DNA of 64,000 bases from Pelagibacteraceae bacterium AG-426-L23. GTDB taxonomy: Bacteria > Pseudomonadota > Alphaproteobacteria > Pelagibacterales > Pelagibacteraceae. The notes beneath the pieces are model-generated. The model saw nothing but the letters and a program-made list of their open reading frames with translations, had not been told where the DNA came from and searched no databases. The translations under genes were made by a program, and so were the position numbers. Shown here in pieces: positions 1-9,271 of this stretch (positions are counted from its first letter, which is position 1; each line of letters starts with the position of its first letter). Location of the stretch: NCBI GenBank assembly GCA_003213115.1, contig QCNU01000001.1, positions 496,001 through 560,000 of the forward strand, given 5' to 3'.

Positions 1-54
1 CAGCGCCAATGGTACTTTGTCTTAAGACATGGAAGAGTAGGACGTTGCCAGGCT
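1..54 (+). rRNA. rrf: 5S ribosomal RNA, 3' end (truncated by window start)
   Basis: Sequence ...GGTACTTTGTCTTAAGACATGGAAGAGTAGGACGTTGCCAGGC matches the conserved 3' portion of bacterial 5S rRNA. Confidence 0.88.
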
Positions 55-62
55 TATAAATT

Positions 63-188
63 ATGAAAATAGCTAGTTCACTTAAGTCATTAAAAAAAAG
101 AGATCTTAACTCAAAGCTTGTCAAGAGGAGAGGTAAGGTTTACGTTATAAATAAAAAGAATCCAAGATATAAAGCTCGTCAAGGCTAA
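63..188 (+). CDS. rpmJ: 50S ribosomal protein L36
   Basis: 41-aa ORF missing from the track: [41 protein letters not shown]; typical alphaproteobacterial L36. Confidence 0.93.
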   Translation: MKIASSLKSLKKRDLNSKLVKRRGKVYVINKKNPRYKARQG

Positions 189-195
189 TTTTCTA

Positions 196-1281
196 ATGAA
201 CGTAGGATCTACAAAAGAAAATAATTTAGAAAAAAGAATCTCCATTACTCCTGAAACATCTAAAAGTTTTAAAAATTTGGGATTGAATGTTTTTTTGGAA
301 AAAGGATATGGAGAAAGCTTAGGATTTAAAGATCAACATTATTTAGAGAATGGAGTTGAAATTTTAAATAGTTCAAAAGAAGTTGTTTCTAAATCAGATT
401 TGATATGCAAGGTAAACCTCCCAAACGAAGAAGAACTAAATGTAATGAAAGAAAATTCATATTTGATAGTATCAAGTATTAACTCAGAAAAGGATAAAAA
501 TTATTTAAATAATAAAATTAAAGTGTTTGCTTTAGATTTACTTCCTAGAATAACGAGAGCACAATCGATGGATGTCCTATCTTCACAAGCAAATCTTGCT
601 GGTTATAGAGCGGTTATAGAGTCAATTTATGAGTACGAAAAAGCAATACCTATGATGATGACTGCCGCAGGAACTGTACCAGCAGCCAAAGTTTTAATAG
701 TTGGAGCAGGAGTTGCCGGCCTTCAAGCTATTGCAACTGCAAAAAGATTAGGTGCTATTGTTTCTGCCACAGATGTAAGAACAACAGCTAAAGAACAAGT
801 TGAAAGTTTAGGTGGAAAATTTTTAATGGTAGAGGGATCAGAAAATTTAGAGACCAAAGGGGGATACGCTAAAGAAGCTGGAGAAGATTTTAAAAAAAAG
901 CAGGCTAAAATGTTAGAAAATGCTGCTTCAAAAAATGATATTATTATTTGCACAGCGCTTATTCCAGGCAAGCCTGCTCCAAGAATTCTCAGTGAGAATG
1001 TGATACAAAAAATGAAACCAGGTTCAATTATTTTTGATTTAGCAGTCACGCAGGGTGGAAACTCTGCTTATTCAGAAGTAGATAAAATTGTTAATAAAAA
1101 TGGAGTAAAAATAATTGGAATAAGCAATGTTATGAATAAATTACCACTTACTGCATCGAGTTTATTTGCAAAAAATGTATTTAGTTTTGTTAGAAATTTA
1201 TATAGCAAAGAAAAAAAACAATTTATTTTAAACATGGAAGATGAAATTATTAAAAGTACGCTAATACAAGGAAGAAATTAA
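196..1281 (+). CDS. pntA: NAD(P) transhydrogenase subunit alpha part 1
   Basis: AlaDH/PNT domain, VLIVGAGVAGLQAIATAKRLGA Rossmann motif; followed by alpha2 and beta subunits. Confidence 0.95.
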   Translation: MNVGSTKENNLEKRISITPETSKSFKNLGLNVFLEKGYGESLGFKDQHYLENGVEILNSSKEVVSKSDLICKVNLPNEEELNVMKENSYLIVSSINSEKDKNYLNNKIKVFALDLLPRITRAQSMDVLSSQANLAGYRAVIESIYEYEKAIPMMMTAAGTVPAAKVLIVGAGVAGLQAIATAKRLGAIVSATDVRTTAKEQVESLGGKFLMVEGSENLETKGGYAKEAGEDFKKKQAKMLENAASKNDIIICTALIPGKPAPRILSENVIQKMKPGSIIFDLAVTQGGNSAYSEVDKIVNKNGVKIIGISNVMNKLPLTASSLFAKNVFSFVRNLYSKEKKQFILNMEDEIIKSTLIQGRN

Positions 1282-1282
1282 T

Positions 1283-1588
1283 ATGGAAATTGATCCATTT
1301 ATATTTAGGTTCAGTATTTTTATTTTGTCAATATTTATTGGATATTATGTTGTGTGGAGTGTAACACCATCTTTACACACGCCATTAATGTCCGTTACAA
1401 ATGCGATATCATCAGTAATAATAGTTGGTGCAATAATTGCTGCCTTAGCCAGTTCATCTGATAAAATTTTTGAAATTTCTAATATTTTTGGCTTTTTAGC
1501 AATTATATTAGCTGCAATAAACATATTTGGAGGATTTTTAGTCACTCAAAGAATGCTTCAAATGTACAAAAAAAAGAAAAAAAAGTAA
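1283..1588 (+). CDS. pntAB: NAD(P) transhydrogenase subunit alpha part 2
   Basis: Short membrane protein (HTPLMSVTNAISSVIIVGAI) between alpha1 and beta subunits. Confidence 0.94.
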   Translation: MEIDPFIFRFSIFILSIFIGYYVVWSVTPSLHTPLMSVTNAISSVIIVGAIIAALASSSDKIFEISNIFGFLAIILAAINIFGGFLVTQRMLQMYKKKKKK

Positions 1589-1590
1589 AA

Positions 1591-2991
1591 ATGATTTCAG
1601 CTAATCTATCAGCCATATTTTACTTAATTTCTGGAATACTCTTTATTTTAGCTTTAAGAGGCCTATCTTCTCCAGAAACATCTAGACAAGGTAATTTTTT
1701 TGGTATTTTGGGTATGATTATTGCAATCACCGTTACCTTCTTCACGGTTGGTAACTTCTCAAATGCTTTCAATTATGTTTTATTTTTTTTAGTCATAGGA
1801 GGAGCTATAGGTGCCTTTATTGCATTTAAAATACCAATGACTGCGATGCCAGAGCTAGTTGCCGGTTTTCATAGTCTTGTTGGTCTTGCTGCAGTTTTTG
1901 TTGCCATATCTGCTTTTCTTAACCCACAAGCTTTTAATTTAGGATTACCTGGAAATATAAAACTTGCTAGCTTGATTGAAATGTCAATCGGGGCTTCAGT
2001 TGGAGCAATTACTTTTTCAGGATCAATAATAGCTTTTTTAAAACTTCGTGGAATTATGTCTGGTTCACCGATTATTTTTAAAGGACAACATTTTTTTAAT
2101 TTAATTTTGGGTATATCAATTATTGTATTAATTTACTTTTTATGCTCCTCTCAATCACAGAGTTTTTTCTGGAGCTTAATTGCGGTATCTTTTTTAATAG
2201 GTGTTTTACTGATTATTCCTATTGGTGGTGCAGACATGCCTGTTGTAATATCTATGTTAAATTCATATTCTGGTTGGGCAGCTGCAGGAATAGGTTTTAC
2301 TTTAGAAAATACTGCTCTAATCATAACAGGTGCTTTAGTAGGATCTTCTGGAGCTATTCTTTCTTACATTATGTGCAAAGGTATGAATAGATCTTTCTTC
2401 AACGTTATACTAGGTGGTTTTGGTGGAGATGCGAATGTTAGTAAAGAGAAGAGTAAAGATAAAAAACCTGTTAAGAGCGGAAATGCAGAAGATGCAGCTT
2501 TCCTTCTTAAAAATGCTTCATCTGTAATTATAGTCCCGGGTTATGGCATGGCTGTTGCCCAAGCTCAGCATGCACTGAGAGAAATGGTCGATGCGCTAAA
2601 AAAAAATGATATTAAGGTCTCTTACGCTGTTCACCCTGTTGCAGGAAGAATGCCTGGACATATGAATGTTTTATTAGCTGAGGCTAACGTTTCCTACGAT
2701 GAAGTATTTGAGCTGGACGATATTAATAATGATTTTGCAAATACTGATGTTGCTTTTGTAATTGGAGCTAACGATGTAACAAACCCTATAGCAAAAACTG
2801 ATCCACAAAGTCCTATTTTTGGAATGCCAGTTTTAGATGTTGAAAAATGTAAATCAGTTTTGTTTGTTAAAAGAAGCTTATCTCCTGGATATGCTGGAGT
2901 TGATAATGAACTTTTTTATAGAGATAATACTTTAATGTTATTTGCTGATGCAAAAAAAATGACAGAGGATATTGTTAAAAATTTAAACTAA
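1591..2991 (+). CDS. pntB: NAD(P) transhydrogenase subunit beta
   Basis: PNTB membrane region plus C-terminal NADP domain (PGYGMAVAQAQHALREM, HPVAGRMPGHMNVLLAEA). Confidence 0.96.
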   Translation: MISANLSAIFYLISGILFILALRGLSSPETSRQGNFFGILGMIIAITVTFFTVGNFSNAFNYVLFFLVIGGAIGAFIAFKIPMTAMPELVAGFHSLVGLAAVFVAISAFLNPQAFNLGLPGNIKLASLIEMSIGASVGAITFSGSIIAFLKLRGIMSGSPIIFKGQHFFNLILGISIIVLIYFLCSSQSQSFFWSLIAVSFLIGVLLIIPIGGADMPVVISMLNSYSGWAAAGIGFTLENTALIITGALVGSSGAILSYIMCKGMNRSFFNVILGGFGGDANVSKEKSKDKKPVKSGNAEDAAFLLKNASSVIIVPGYGMAVAQAQHALREMVDALKKNDIKVSYAVHPVAGRMPGHMNVLLAEANVSYDEVFELDDINNDFANTDVAFVIGANDVTNPIAKTDPQSPIFGMPVLDVEKCKSVLFVKRSLSPGYAGVDNELFYRDNTLMLFADAKKMTEDIVKNLN

Positions 2992-3902
2992 TGAAAACCA
3001 TAGGGATTATTGGACCGGGCAAACATTTCAGTAAAAAAATTTACCCAGTTTTAAGAAAATCAAACTTTTTTAAAATATCTGGAATTTTAAGAAAAAGAAA
3101 TTTAGATTTTAAAAATGTAAAAAAATTTAATGAAAGACAATTTTTTTTAAATAAGTTTGATTTTGTTTATATTGCTTCACCTAATAAATCTCATGAGAAA
3201 TATATAATTAAATCATTGAACTCTGGTTTTAATGTAATTTGTGAAAAACCTTTCGTTACGAGCAAAAAAAATATAAATAAAATAATAAATCTATCTATAA
3301 AGAAAGATAAATTGATTTTTGAAGCTTTTATGTACTTTTATCACCCAGTGTTTAAATATATTGAGACTTTAATTAAAAAAAAAAGATATGGAAAAATTAT
3401 TTATTTGATCTCGAATTTTAGATATCCCTCTCTCGATAAGAACAATAATAGATATAAGAAAAATGAGGGTAATGGTTTTTTATTAGATGCCGCTTCTTAC
3501 TTAATTTCTTTTGATAATTATTTCTTTAAAAAGAAGAAATTTTTTTTTAATTCACAGAAAATTAAAGATAAAGTAGATTTGCGAGGTAATTTTTTTATAA
3601 ATTCCTCTGGTATAAATAGATATTATTTTTGGGGAGAAGGTCAAAATTATTCGAACAATTTAGAAATTTTTTTTAAAAATGGATCTGTTTATATAGATAA
3701 ATTTTTTAGTAAAAAAAAAGATGAAAAAATAACTGCAAAAATCATTTTAAAAAATAAAACCTCATACAAATTTTTCAAAAAGTCTAATCACTTTGAAATA
3801 ATGTTTAGTCAAATAACAAAAAATTATAAAAATAAAAATTTTTTAGAAAAATGCAGAAAACAAATAAAAAATCAAATAGATTTTTTATCTAGGTCTTTTT
3901 GA
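2991..3902 (+). CDS. Gfo/Idh/MocA family oxidoreductase
   Basis: N-terminal GxIGPGKH Rossmann motif, VYIASPNKSHEKYIIKSLNSGFNVICEKPF signature. Confidence 0.85.
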   Translation: MKTIGIIGPGKHFSKKIYPVLRKSNFFKISGILRKRNLDFKNVKKFNERQFFLNKFDFVYIASPNKSHEKYIIKSLNSGFNVICEKPFVTSKKNINKIINLSIKKDKLIFEAFMYFYHPVFKYIETLIKKKRYGKIIYLISNFRYPSLDKNNNRYKKNEGNGFLLDAASYLISFDNYFFKKKKFFFNSQKIKDKVDLRGNFFINSSGINRYYFWGEGQNYSNNLEIFFKNGSVYIDKFFSKKKDEKITAKIILKNKTSYKFFKKSNHFEIMFSQITKNYKNKNFLEKCRKQIKNQIDFLSRSF

Positions 3903-5110
3903 GAATAATTTATAATTGTCTTTGCTTCATAGTCTGAGCTACAAAAAGATTTAATTTTATTAACTAATTTAGTTTGCCTTTCTTTTTTTGAATATAAGGT
4001 TTTGTATATTGATCTCGCAAAAGTTTTGTTATTATATTTTGGAACGAGATAACCATTTACATTATTTATAACAGTGTCTTGTGCAACACCAAGGTTGTAA
4101 CCTACAACAGGCAAGTCATTCAATAGAGCTTCAGTAACAATATGCGGTCCAAAACAGTAGAGAGAAGGACAGACTAATACATCTGCAGCTCTATATAGTA
4201 AGTTCAATTTTTTGTTTGAGGCAACCACTCCAAAGTGTGTCCACTGAATATTTTTTAAATTTAAATTAAAACTATTTTTTTCCCCAATAGTAATTAGCCT
4301 AATTCTTTTTTTTATATCTTTTGAAATTGTTTTATTTAAAATCTTTAAAGCTTCAATAAGTAGATGACCGCCTTTTATCTCAGACGATAGATCAAATGCA
4401 CCGAATAATATGATTTTTTCATTTTGATTTATTTTAAGTATTTTTCTTGCTTTTTTTTTAGAATAAAATTTATTTCTTTTATCATTTGTACCGATGAATA
4501 CAGGGTATGTTTTAAGATTCTTAAAAATATTTGATGATTTAAAAATTTTTCCAACATAATTGTTTTGAACAAAAACCCTTGGTTTATATTTCTCAAAAAT
4601 TCTTTTCTTTTCAAATAAATTTTTTGTTGGGTAATTCACTAAATTAGGAAAAATAAATTTAGGACATTTATTACAACTCGATTTAAATTTTTGACAGCCT
4701 TTATTAAAGTGACAACCACCAGCTGCCAACTCAATATCAAGAGGCCTAAAATAAACTATTTTATTTGTATTTAAAATTTTTTTCAAAATTTTATTAGAAA
4801 TAATTTTGTAAAGAGTAAATATAATTATTATATCTGCTTCCATAACATGCTTTTCTATATTTTTGTATTCAATTGTTGAGAATCCAAAACCAAATAATTC
4901 ATTAAAATCTTTTTTTAAAAAGTTTAAAAAATATAAAAAAATTCTAGAAAAAAATGATCTTTTAATTTTTATTACATTTGGATTTTCTAAGGATTTATGT
5001 AGCGCTATTATTTTAGAAGAGTGACCTTTTTTAATTAAATTTGAGCATAAATTTACAGCCGGCTGTCCCACTCCATCTGTATCGTTATTAATTATCAAAA
5101 GATACTTCAT
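3872..5110 (-). CDS. glycosyltransferase, GT4-like
   Basis: AADVLVCPSLYCFGPHIVTEALLNDLPVVGYNLGVAQDTV is a GT-B retaining family motif; Cys-rich GGCHFNKGCQKFKSSCNKCP insert. Confidence 0.87.
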   Translation of the reverse strand: MKYLLIINNDTDGVGQPAVNLCSNLIKKGHSSKIIALHKSLENPNVIKIKRSFFSRIFLYFLNFLKKDFNELFGFGFSTIEYKNIEKHVMEADIIIIFTLYKIISNKILKKILNTNKIVYFRPLDIELAAGGCHFNKGCQKFKSSCNKCPKFIFPNLVNYPTKNLFEKKRIFEKYKPRVFVQNNYVGKIFKSSNIFKNLKTYPVFIGTNDKRNKFYSKKKARKILKINQNEKIILFGAFDLSSEIKGGHLLIEALKILNKTISKDIKKRIRLITIGEKNSFNLNLKNIQWTHFGVVASNKKLNLLYRAADVLVCPSLYCFGPHIVTEALLNDLPVVGYNLGVAQDTVINNVNGYLVPKYNNKTFARSIYKTLYSKKERQTKLVNKIKSFCSSDYEAKTIINYSQKDLDKKSI

Positions 5111-5151
5111 TTTTATTTAAAACTATTGACTACAATGTGTACATCGGGTAT

Positions 5152-5170
5152 TTGTTCAAATATTGAACAA
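5152..5170. promoter_or_regulatory. perfect 8-bp inverted repeat TTGTTCAA-ATA-TTGAACAA, candidate operator
   Basis: Dyad in the divergent intergenic region; overlaps the -10 of a possible TTGACT-N17-TATTTG promoter. Confidence 0.4.
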
Positions 5171-5224
5171 TATGTCAATATAGAAATATTAAACCTTAAT
5201 TTTTGAATATAATTAGGTAAAAAA

Positions 5225-6337
5225 TTGAAAAATAATTTAAAAAATATCTTCGTTTGGTCTTATAAAGAGGAATATTCAGTATTAAGAAAAAAAATATTAA
5301 AGTCAGTAGATAAAGTTTTTAAGTCAGGGAGCCTTATTTTGGGTGGGGAGGTAGAAAATTTAGAAAAAAAATTTTCTAAAACTACATCAAATAAATATGG
5401 GGTTGGAGTTAATAGTGGAACTGATGCTCTTCAAATTTGTCTTATGGCCCTTGGCGTTAAAAGAGGAGACGAAGTAATCACAACATCCAACACTGCTGTG
5501 CCAACTATAAGCGCAATTGTTAGCTGTAACGCAAAACCAGTTTTTGTTGATATCAATGAAAAAGATTATTTAATAGACTGTTCTAAAGTTGAAAAAAAAA
5601 TTACAAAAAAAACTAAAGTCATTATCGCAGTAAATTTATATGGCCAGTCAGCAGATTACAAAAAGCTCAACAAGATTGCTAAAAAGTATAGAATTAAAAT
5701 TATTGAAGATTGTGCACAATCTACGGGCGCAAAATATTACAACAAACCATCTGGATCTTTTGGTTTATTAAGTGCTTTTTCATTTTATCCAACTAAAATA
5801 TTAGGAGCTTATGGAGATGGCGGCATGATTGTTACTAATAACAAAAAATATTTTACACTATCGAAACAATTAAGAAAATATGGAATGTCCAAACTTTATT
5901 ATTCTAATGTTCATGGCATTAATTCTAGATTGGACGAAGTTCAAGCAGGGATAATTAGTCTCAAGCTTAAATATTTAGAAAAATCTGTAATTTCTAGAAG
6001 ACGAATAGCTAAAATTTATAGTGAAAATATAAAAAATAAAGAATTAGTATTACCAACACAGAACAAGAATTGTTTTCACTCATATTACGTTTATGTTGTT
6101 AGACATAAACGAAGAAAGTTAATTATGGATTATTTAAAGAAAAATGGTATCTTTTGCAATATATCATATCCATTTCCAATACACTTAATGAAAGGATACA
6201 AATATTTGGGTTACAAAAAAGGAAGCCTTCCTATTACTGAGAGATTATCGAAACAAATTTTTTCTTTACCAATGTATCCCGAACTATCTTTAAAGAAAGT
6301 TCATAAAGTTATAAAACTTTTGAATAATTTTAAATGA
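5225..6337 (+). CDS. DegT/DnrJ/EryC1/StrS family aminotransferase
   Basis: NSGTDALQICLMALGV, EDCAQSTGAKY, PTKILGAYGDGGMIVTNN (PLP Lys) motifs; TTG start. Confidence 0.93.
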   Translation: MKNNLKNIFVWSYKEEYSVLRKKILKSVDKVFKSGSLILGGEVENLEKKFSKTTSNKYGVGVNSGTDALQICLMALGVKRGDEVITTSNTAVPTISAIVSCNAKPVFVDINEKDYLIDCSKVEKKITKKTKVIIAVNLYGQSADYKKLNKIAKKYRIKIIEDCAQSTGAKYYNKPSGSFGLLSAFSFYPTKILGAYGDGGMIVTNNKKYFTLSKQLRKYGMSKLYYSNVHGINSRLDEVQAGIISLKLKYLEKSVISRRRIAKIYSENIKNKELVLPTQNKNCFHSYYVYVVRHKRRKLIMDYLKKNGIFCNISYPFPIHLMKGYKYLGYKKGSLPITERLSKQIFSLPMYPELSLKKVHKVIKLLNNFK

Positions 6338-7041
6338 AATACAAAAATAACATCAATAATTTAATTAAACTAAAAAAAGAAATTATAAAACTTCAGGCCA
6401 ATGAGGATAAAGATATAAAAGAATTATTGCGCTGGAGAAATAAACTTAAAAAAAAAAGTAAAATTAAAACAAAATTGATAAATCTTGATGAATGTAAGGA
6501 TTGGTACCTAGATAAAAATAAAAATTTATATCACAAATCTGGTCAATTTTTTAAAGTGCAAGGTGTTAAAATTTCTGGCGCATCTTTGAGAGAAGTTAAA
6601 TCCTGGACACAACCGATCTTAACTCAAAAACATGGGGGCATATTAGCTTTCATATGTAGAGTGACCAAAAAAAAAGGAGTTCAATTTTTGTTGGAGGGAA
6701 AAACTGAACCCGGTGATAATGCTGACGTAAAAATTACCAGTTGTTTTCAAGCTACGCAATCCAACATGAATAGAGCTCACGGCGGTAAAAGACCTAAATT
6801 TTACGACATCGTTGTTAATTTAAAGGGCGCTAAACTTATTTATTGCGCCGCACACAACGAAGAGGGGGCAAGATTTTGGAAAAAATCTAATCTTAACGTA
6901 ATTGTTCAGCTAAAAAACCCTAATGACAAAAGAATAAAAGGCTTAAATTATAAATGGGCGAGTCTATCTCAAATTAAAAAAATATCTTTAATGAATAATA
7001 TTGTAAATCCTTTTGTTAAAACTATTTTATTTATGATTTAA
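6334..7041 (+). CDS. NDP-hexose 2,3-dehydratase family protein, single module
   Basis: REVKSWTQPIL...FLLEGKTEPGDNADVKITSCFQATQSNMNRAHGG matches the module signature of EvaA/TylCVI-type dehydratases; only 235 aa. Confidence 0.82.
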   Translation: MKYKNNINNLIKLKKEIIKLQANEDKDIKELLRWRNKLKKKSKIKTKLINLDECKDWYLDKNKNLYHKSGQFFKVQGVKISGASLREVKSWTQPILTQKHGGILAFICRVTKKKGVQFLLEGKTEPGDNADVKITSCFQATQSNMNRAHGGKRPKFYDIVVNLKGAKLIYCAAHNEEGARFWKKSNLNVIVQLKNPNDKRIKGLNYKWASLSQIKKISLMNNIVNPFVKTILFMI

Positions 7042-7043
7042 AT

Positions 7044-8003
7044 ATGACTAAAAATTGTATAATTTGCAAAAAAGATAACAATTTAAAATTTATAGATAAT
7101 TATAAGTTTGAGGTTGAGAGTGATTTAGATTTTTTTGGAAATTTAAAAATATACGAATGTAAAGATTGTAAAATTTACTTTGCTAACCCATTACCAGAAC
7201 CAGAAAAATTAAATTCTTTTTATAGTGACATATATAGAGCCCCAGGAAGACCACATAATCACGAATACAATATGGGTGAGGAAAACTTAGAGGATGATCG
7301 ATTTTTAAATTATCTTTCTTATCTAACTACGTTCATCGATTTTAACAAAATAAATAATATTTTTGATTTTGGTGCAGGGATCGGGGACCTTGGATATTTA
7401 ATAAAAAAAAACTTTCAGCATATTAATCTTCATTGTTGTGAAAATGATAAATTTTCATTAGAAATTTTAAAAAGGAGAGGCTATCAAAATTATAGTTCTT
7501 TAGAAAAAATTAATAAAAAATTTGACCTTATAATATCACTTCATACTATTGAGCATTTAACAAGTCTAGATCCAGTATTTGAATTAAAAACTAAATTAGT
7601 TTCCGGAGGCTATTTTTTCTTTGAAGTACCAAATTGTCCATTTGATAAAAGTTTTATTAATCGACCTTATGATTCTCCTCATATAATTTTTTTTACAAAA
7701 GAAAGCTGGCATAATATATCAAAACTCCTTGAATTAAATTTAGTTGATTTGACTTACGCTTCATATAGTTTAGATGAAGCATTTAAAGCAATGTCAGAAA
7801 GTAAAGATAGGTTTAAATATTGGAAAAAAGATAGACTTACCTTTAGAGATAAATTACGTAAAATTATTCCACCTTTTATTTTAAAATTAAGAAGGAAAAT
7901 TATTCAATTCAATAAAAAAAAGAATTTTAATAGATCTAAAAACTTTATAAATAACAATGAAAATAGTTGGTGCATACGGGGAATTTTAAAAAATGAAAAC
8001 TAA
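7044..8003 (+). CDS. class I SAM-dependent methyltransferase with N-terminal CxxC...CxxC zinc-like motif
   Basis: CIICKKD..YECKDCKIYFANPLPE; IFDFGAGIGDLGYLIKK motif I; DLIISLHTIEHL. Confidence 0.85.
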   Translation: MTKNCIICKKDNNLKFIDNYKFEVESDLDFFGNLKIYECKDCKIYFANPLPEPEKLNSFYSDIYRAPGRPHNHEYNMGEENLEDDRFLNYLSYLTTFIDFNKINNIFDFGAGIGDLGYLIKKNFQHINLHCCENDKFSLEILKRRGYQNYSSLEKINKKFDLIISLHTIEHLTSLDPVFELKTKLVSGGYFFFEVPNCPFDKSFINRPYDSPHIIFFTKESWHNISKLLELNLVDLTYASYSLDEAFKAMSESKDRFKYWKKDRLTFRDKLRKIIPPFILKLRRKIIQFNKKKNFNRSKNFINNNENSWCIRGILKNEN

Positions 8004-8691
8004 AATCTTTTGTGACATAGCAGATAGTAAAACAATAAAAGAATTTAATAAAAAATTAATTGTCGATGGATTTACGACCAATCCTTCCTTAATGCGAAAA
8101 GCTGGTGCAAAAAGTTATGAAAAATATTCTAAACTTCTTCTAAAAATTTGTAAAAAAAAACCAATTTCTTTAGAAGTATTTGCAGATAATTTTAAAGACA
8201 TGGAAGAACAGGCGCATAAAATAAATTCTTGGGGAAAAAATATTTATGTAAAAATCCCTGTAGTTAACAGCAAAGGAAAGTTTACAGGTCAATTAATTAA
8301 GAAATTAAATAAAAAGAAAATTAAGCTTAATATAACTGCAGTCTATACATTAAATCAGGTAAAAAAAATTAACAGATGTCTCGATAATAAAACAAAGTCT
8401 ATAATTTCAGTCTTTTCCGGTCGAATGGCAGATGTCGGTAAAGATCCTGTTCCAATAATTAAAAAAGCAGTTCAAATTACCAGCAGAAAAAATAAAGTTG
8501 AAATTCTTTGGGCAAGTACAAGAGAGCCATATAATTATACACAAGCCAAACAATTAGGATGTCAAATCATTACTATGCCCCCAAAAATAATCGAAAAAGT
8601 TTTAATATTTGGAAAATCTTTTGATCAATTGACTAAAGATACTGTCAAAGCTTTCTTAATAGATAGTAAAAAATCAAGATTTAAAATTTAA
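7993..8691 (+). CDS. transaldolase / fructose-6-phosphate aldolase-like protein
   Basis: KIFCDIADSKTIKEF...VDGFTTNPSLMRKAG; YVKIPVV; NITAVYTLNQ motifs. Confidence 0.88.
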   Translation: MKTKIFCDIADSKTIKEFNKKLIVDGFTTNPSLMRKAGAKSYEKYSKLLLKICKKKPISLEVFADNFKDMEEQAHKINSWGKNIYVKIPVVNSKGKFTGQLIKKLNKKKIKLNITAVYTLNQVKKINRCLDNKTKSIISVFSGRMADVGKDPVPIIKKAVQITSRKNKVEILWASTREPYNYTQAKQLGCQIITMPPKIIEKVLIFGKSFDQLTKDTVKAFLIDSKKSRFKI

Positions 8692-8704
8692 ACTTCAATA
8701 TTGT

Positions 8705-8781
<77 letters not shown>

Positions 8782-8787
8782 ATAATT

Positions 8788-8991
8788 TTAGACCTTTTTT
8801 AAATTTATAGCCTGTAATTTGTCTTTTTCCTCTTTAATTTCAAATCTTATTTTTTGGTTTTCTTTTAAAATTCTTAGTTTTGATTTTTCTAGAGAAGAAA
8901 TATGTAAAAATATATCTTTATCTGTTTTATCTTCGGTTATAAATCCGTAGCCTTTTTTTGAGCTAAACCACTTTACTTTTCCTTGTGGCAT
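8788..8991 (-). CDS. cold shock domain protein
   Basis: MPQGKVKWFSSKKGYGFITEDKTDKDIFLHISSLEKS is CspA family. Confidence 0.95.
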   Translation of the reverse strand: MPQGKVKWFSSKKGYGFITEDKTDKDIFLHISSLEKSKLRILKENQKIRFEIKEEKDKLQAINLKKV

Positions 8992-9016
8992 AAGACACCT
9001 CTTAATTAAAATTTAT

Positions 9017-9211
9017 TTATATTCGATTTTTTAATTTTAGAAGTTTTTTAACTCTTTTGATATTTTCTGTTTTAATTCTTTTTTTCTTTTCAGACGGCTT
9101 TTCATAATTACTTTTCATTTTAATTACTTTAAAAAAGCCCTCTCTCTGTAGTTTTCTTTTCAAAACTCTTAGAGCTTGTTCAACATTATTATCTTTTACT
9201 TCTATTTTAAT
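9017..9211 (-). CDS. rpsU: 30S ribosomal protein S21, apparent ATT start codon
   Basis: Not in ORF track. Reverse-strand ATT AAA ATA GAA GTA AAA GAT AAT AAT GTT... encodes (M)[69 protein letters not shown] lies 6 nt upstream. Confidence 0.9.
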   Translation of the reverse strand: MKIEVKDNNVEQALRVLKRKLQREGFFKVIKMKSNYEKPSEKKKRIKTENIKRVKKLLKLKNRI

Positions 9212-9271
9212 AAAAATCTCCTTAATTTACGACGGTTGGTAGCATCTAAAAGGTTAATTGTCCAGATTCAA

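Noticed and set aside
723-1049. 108-aa minus-strand ORF inside pntA
   Set aside because: Antisense shadow of a conserved coding region.
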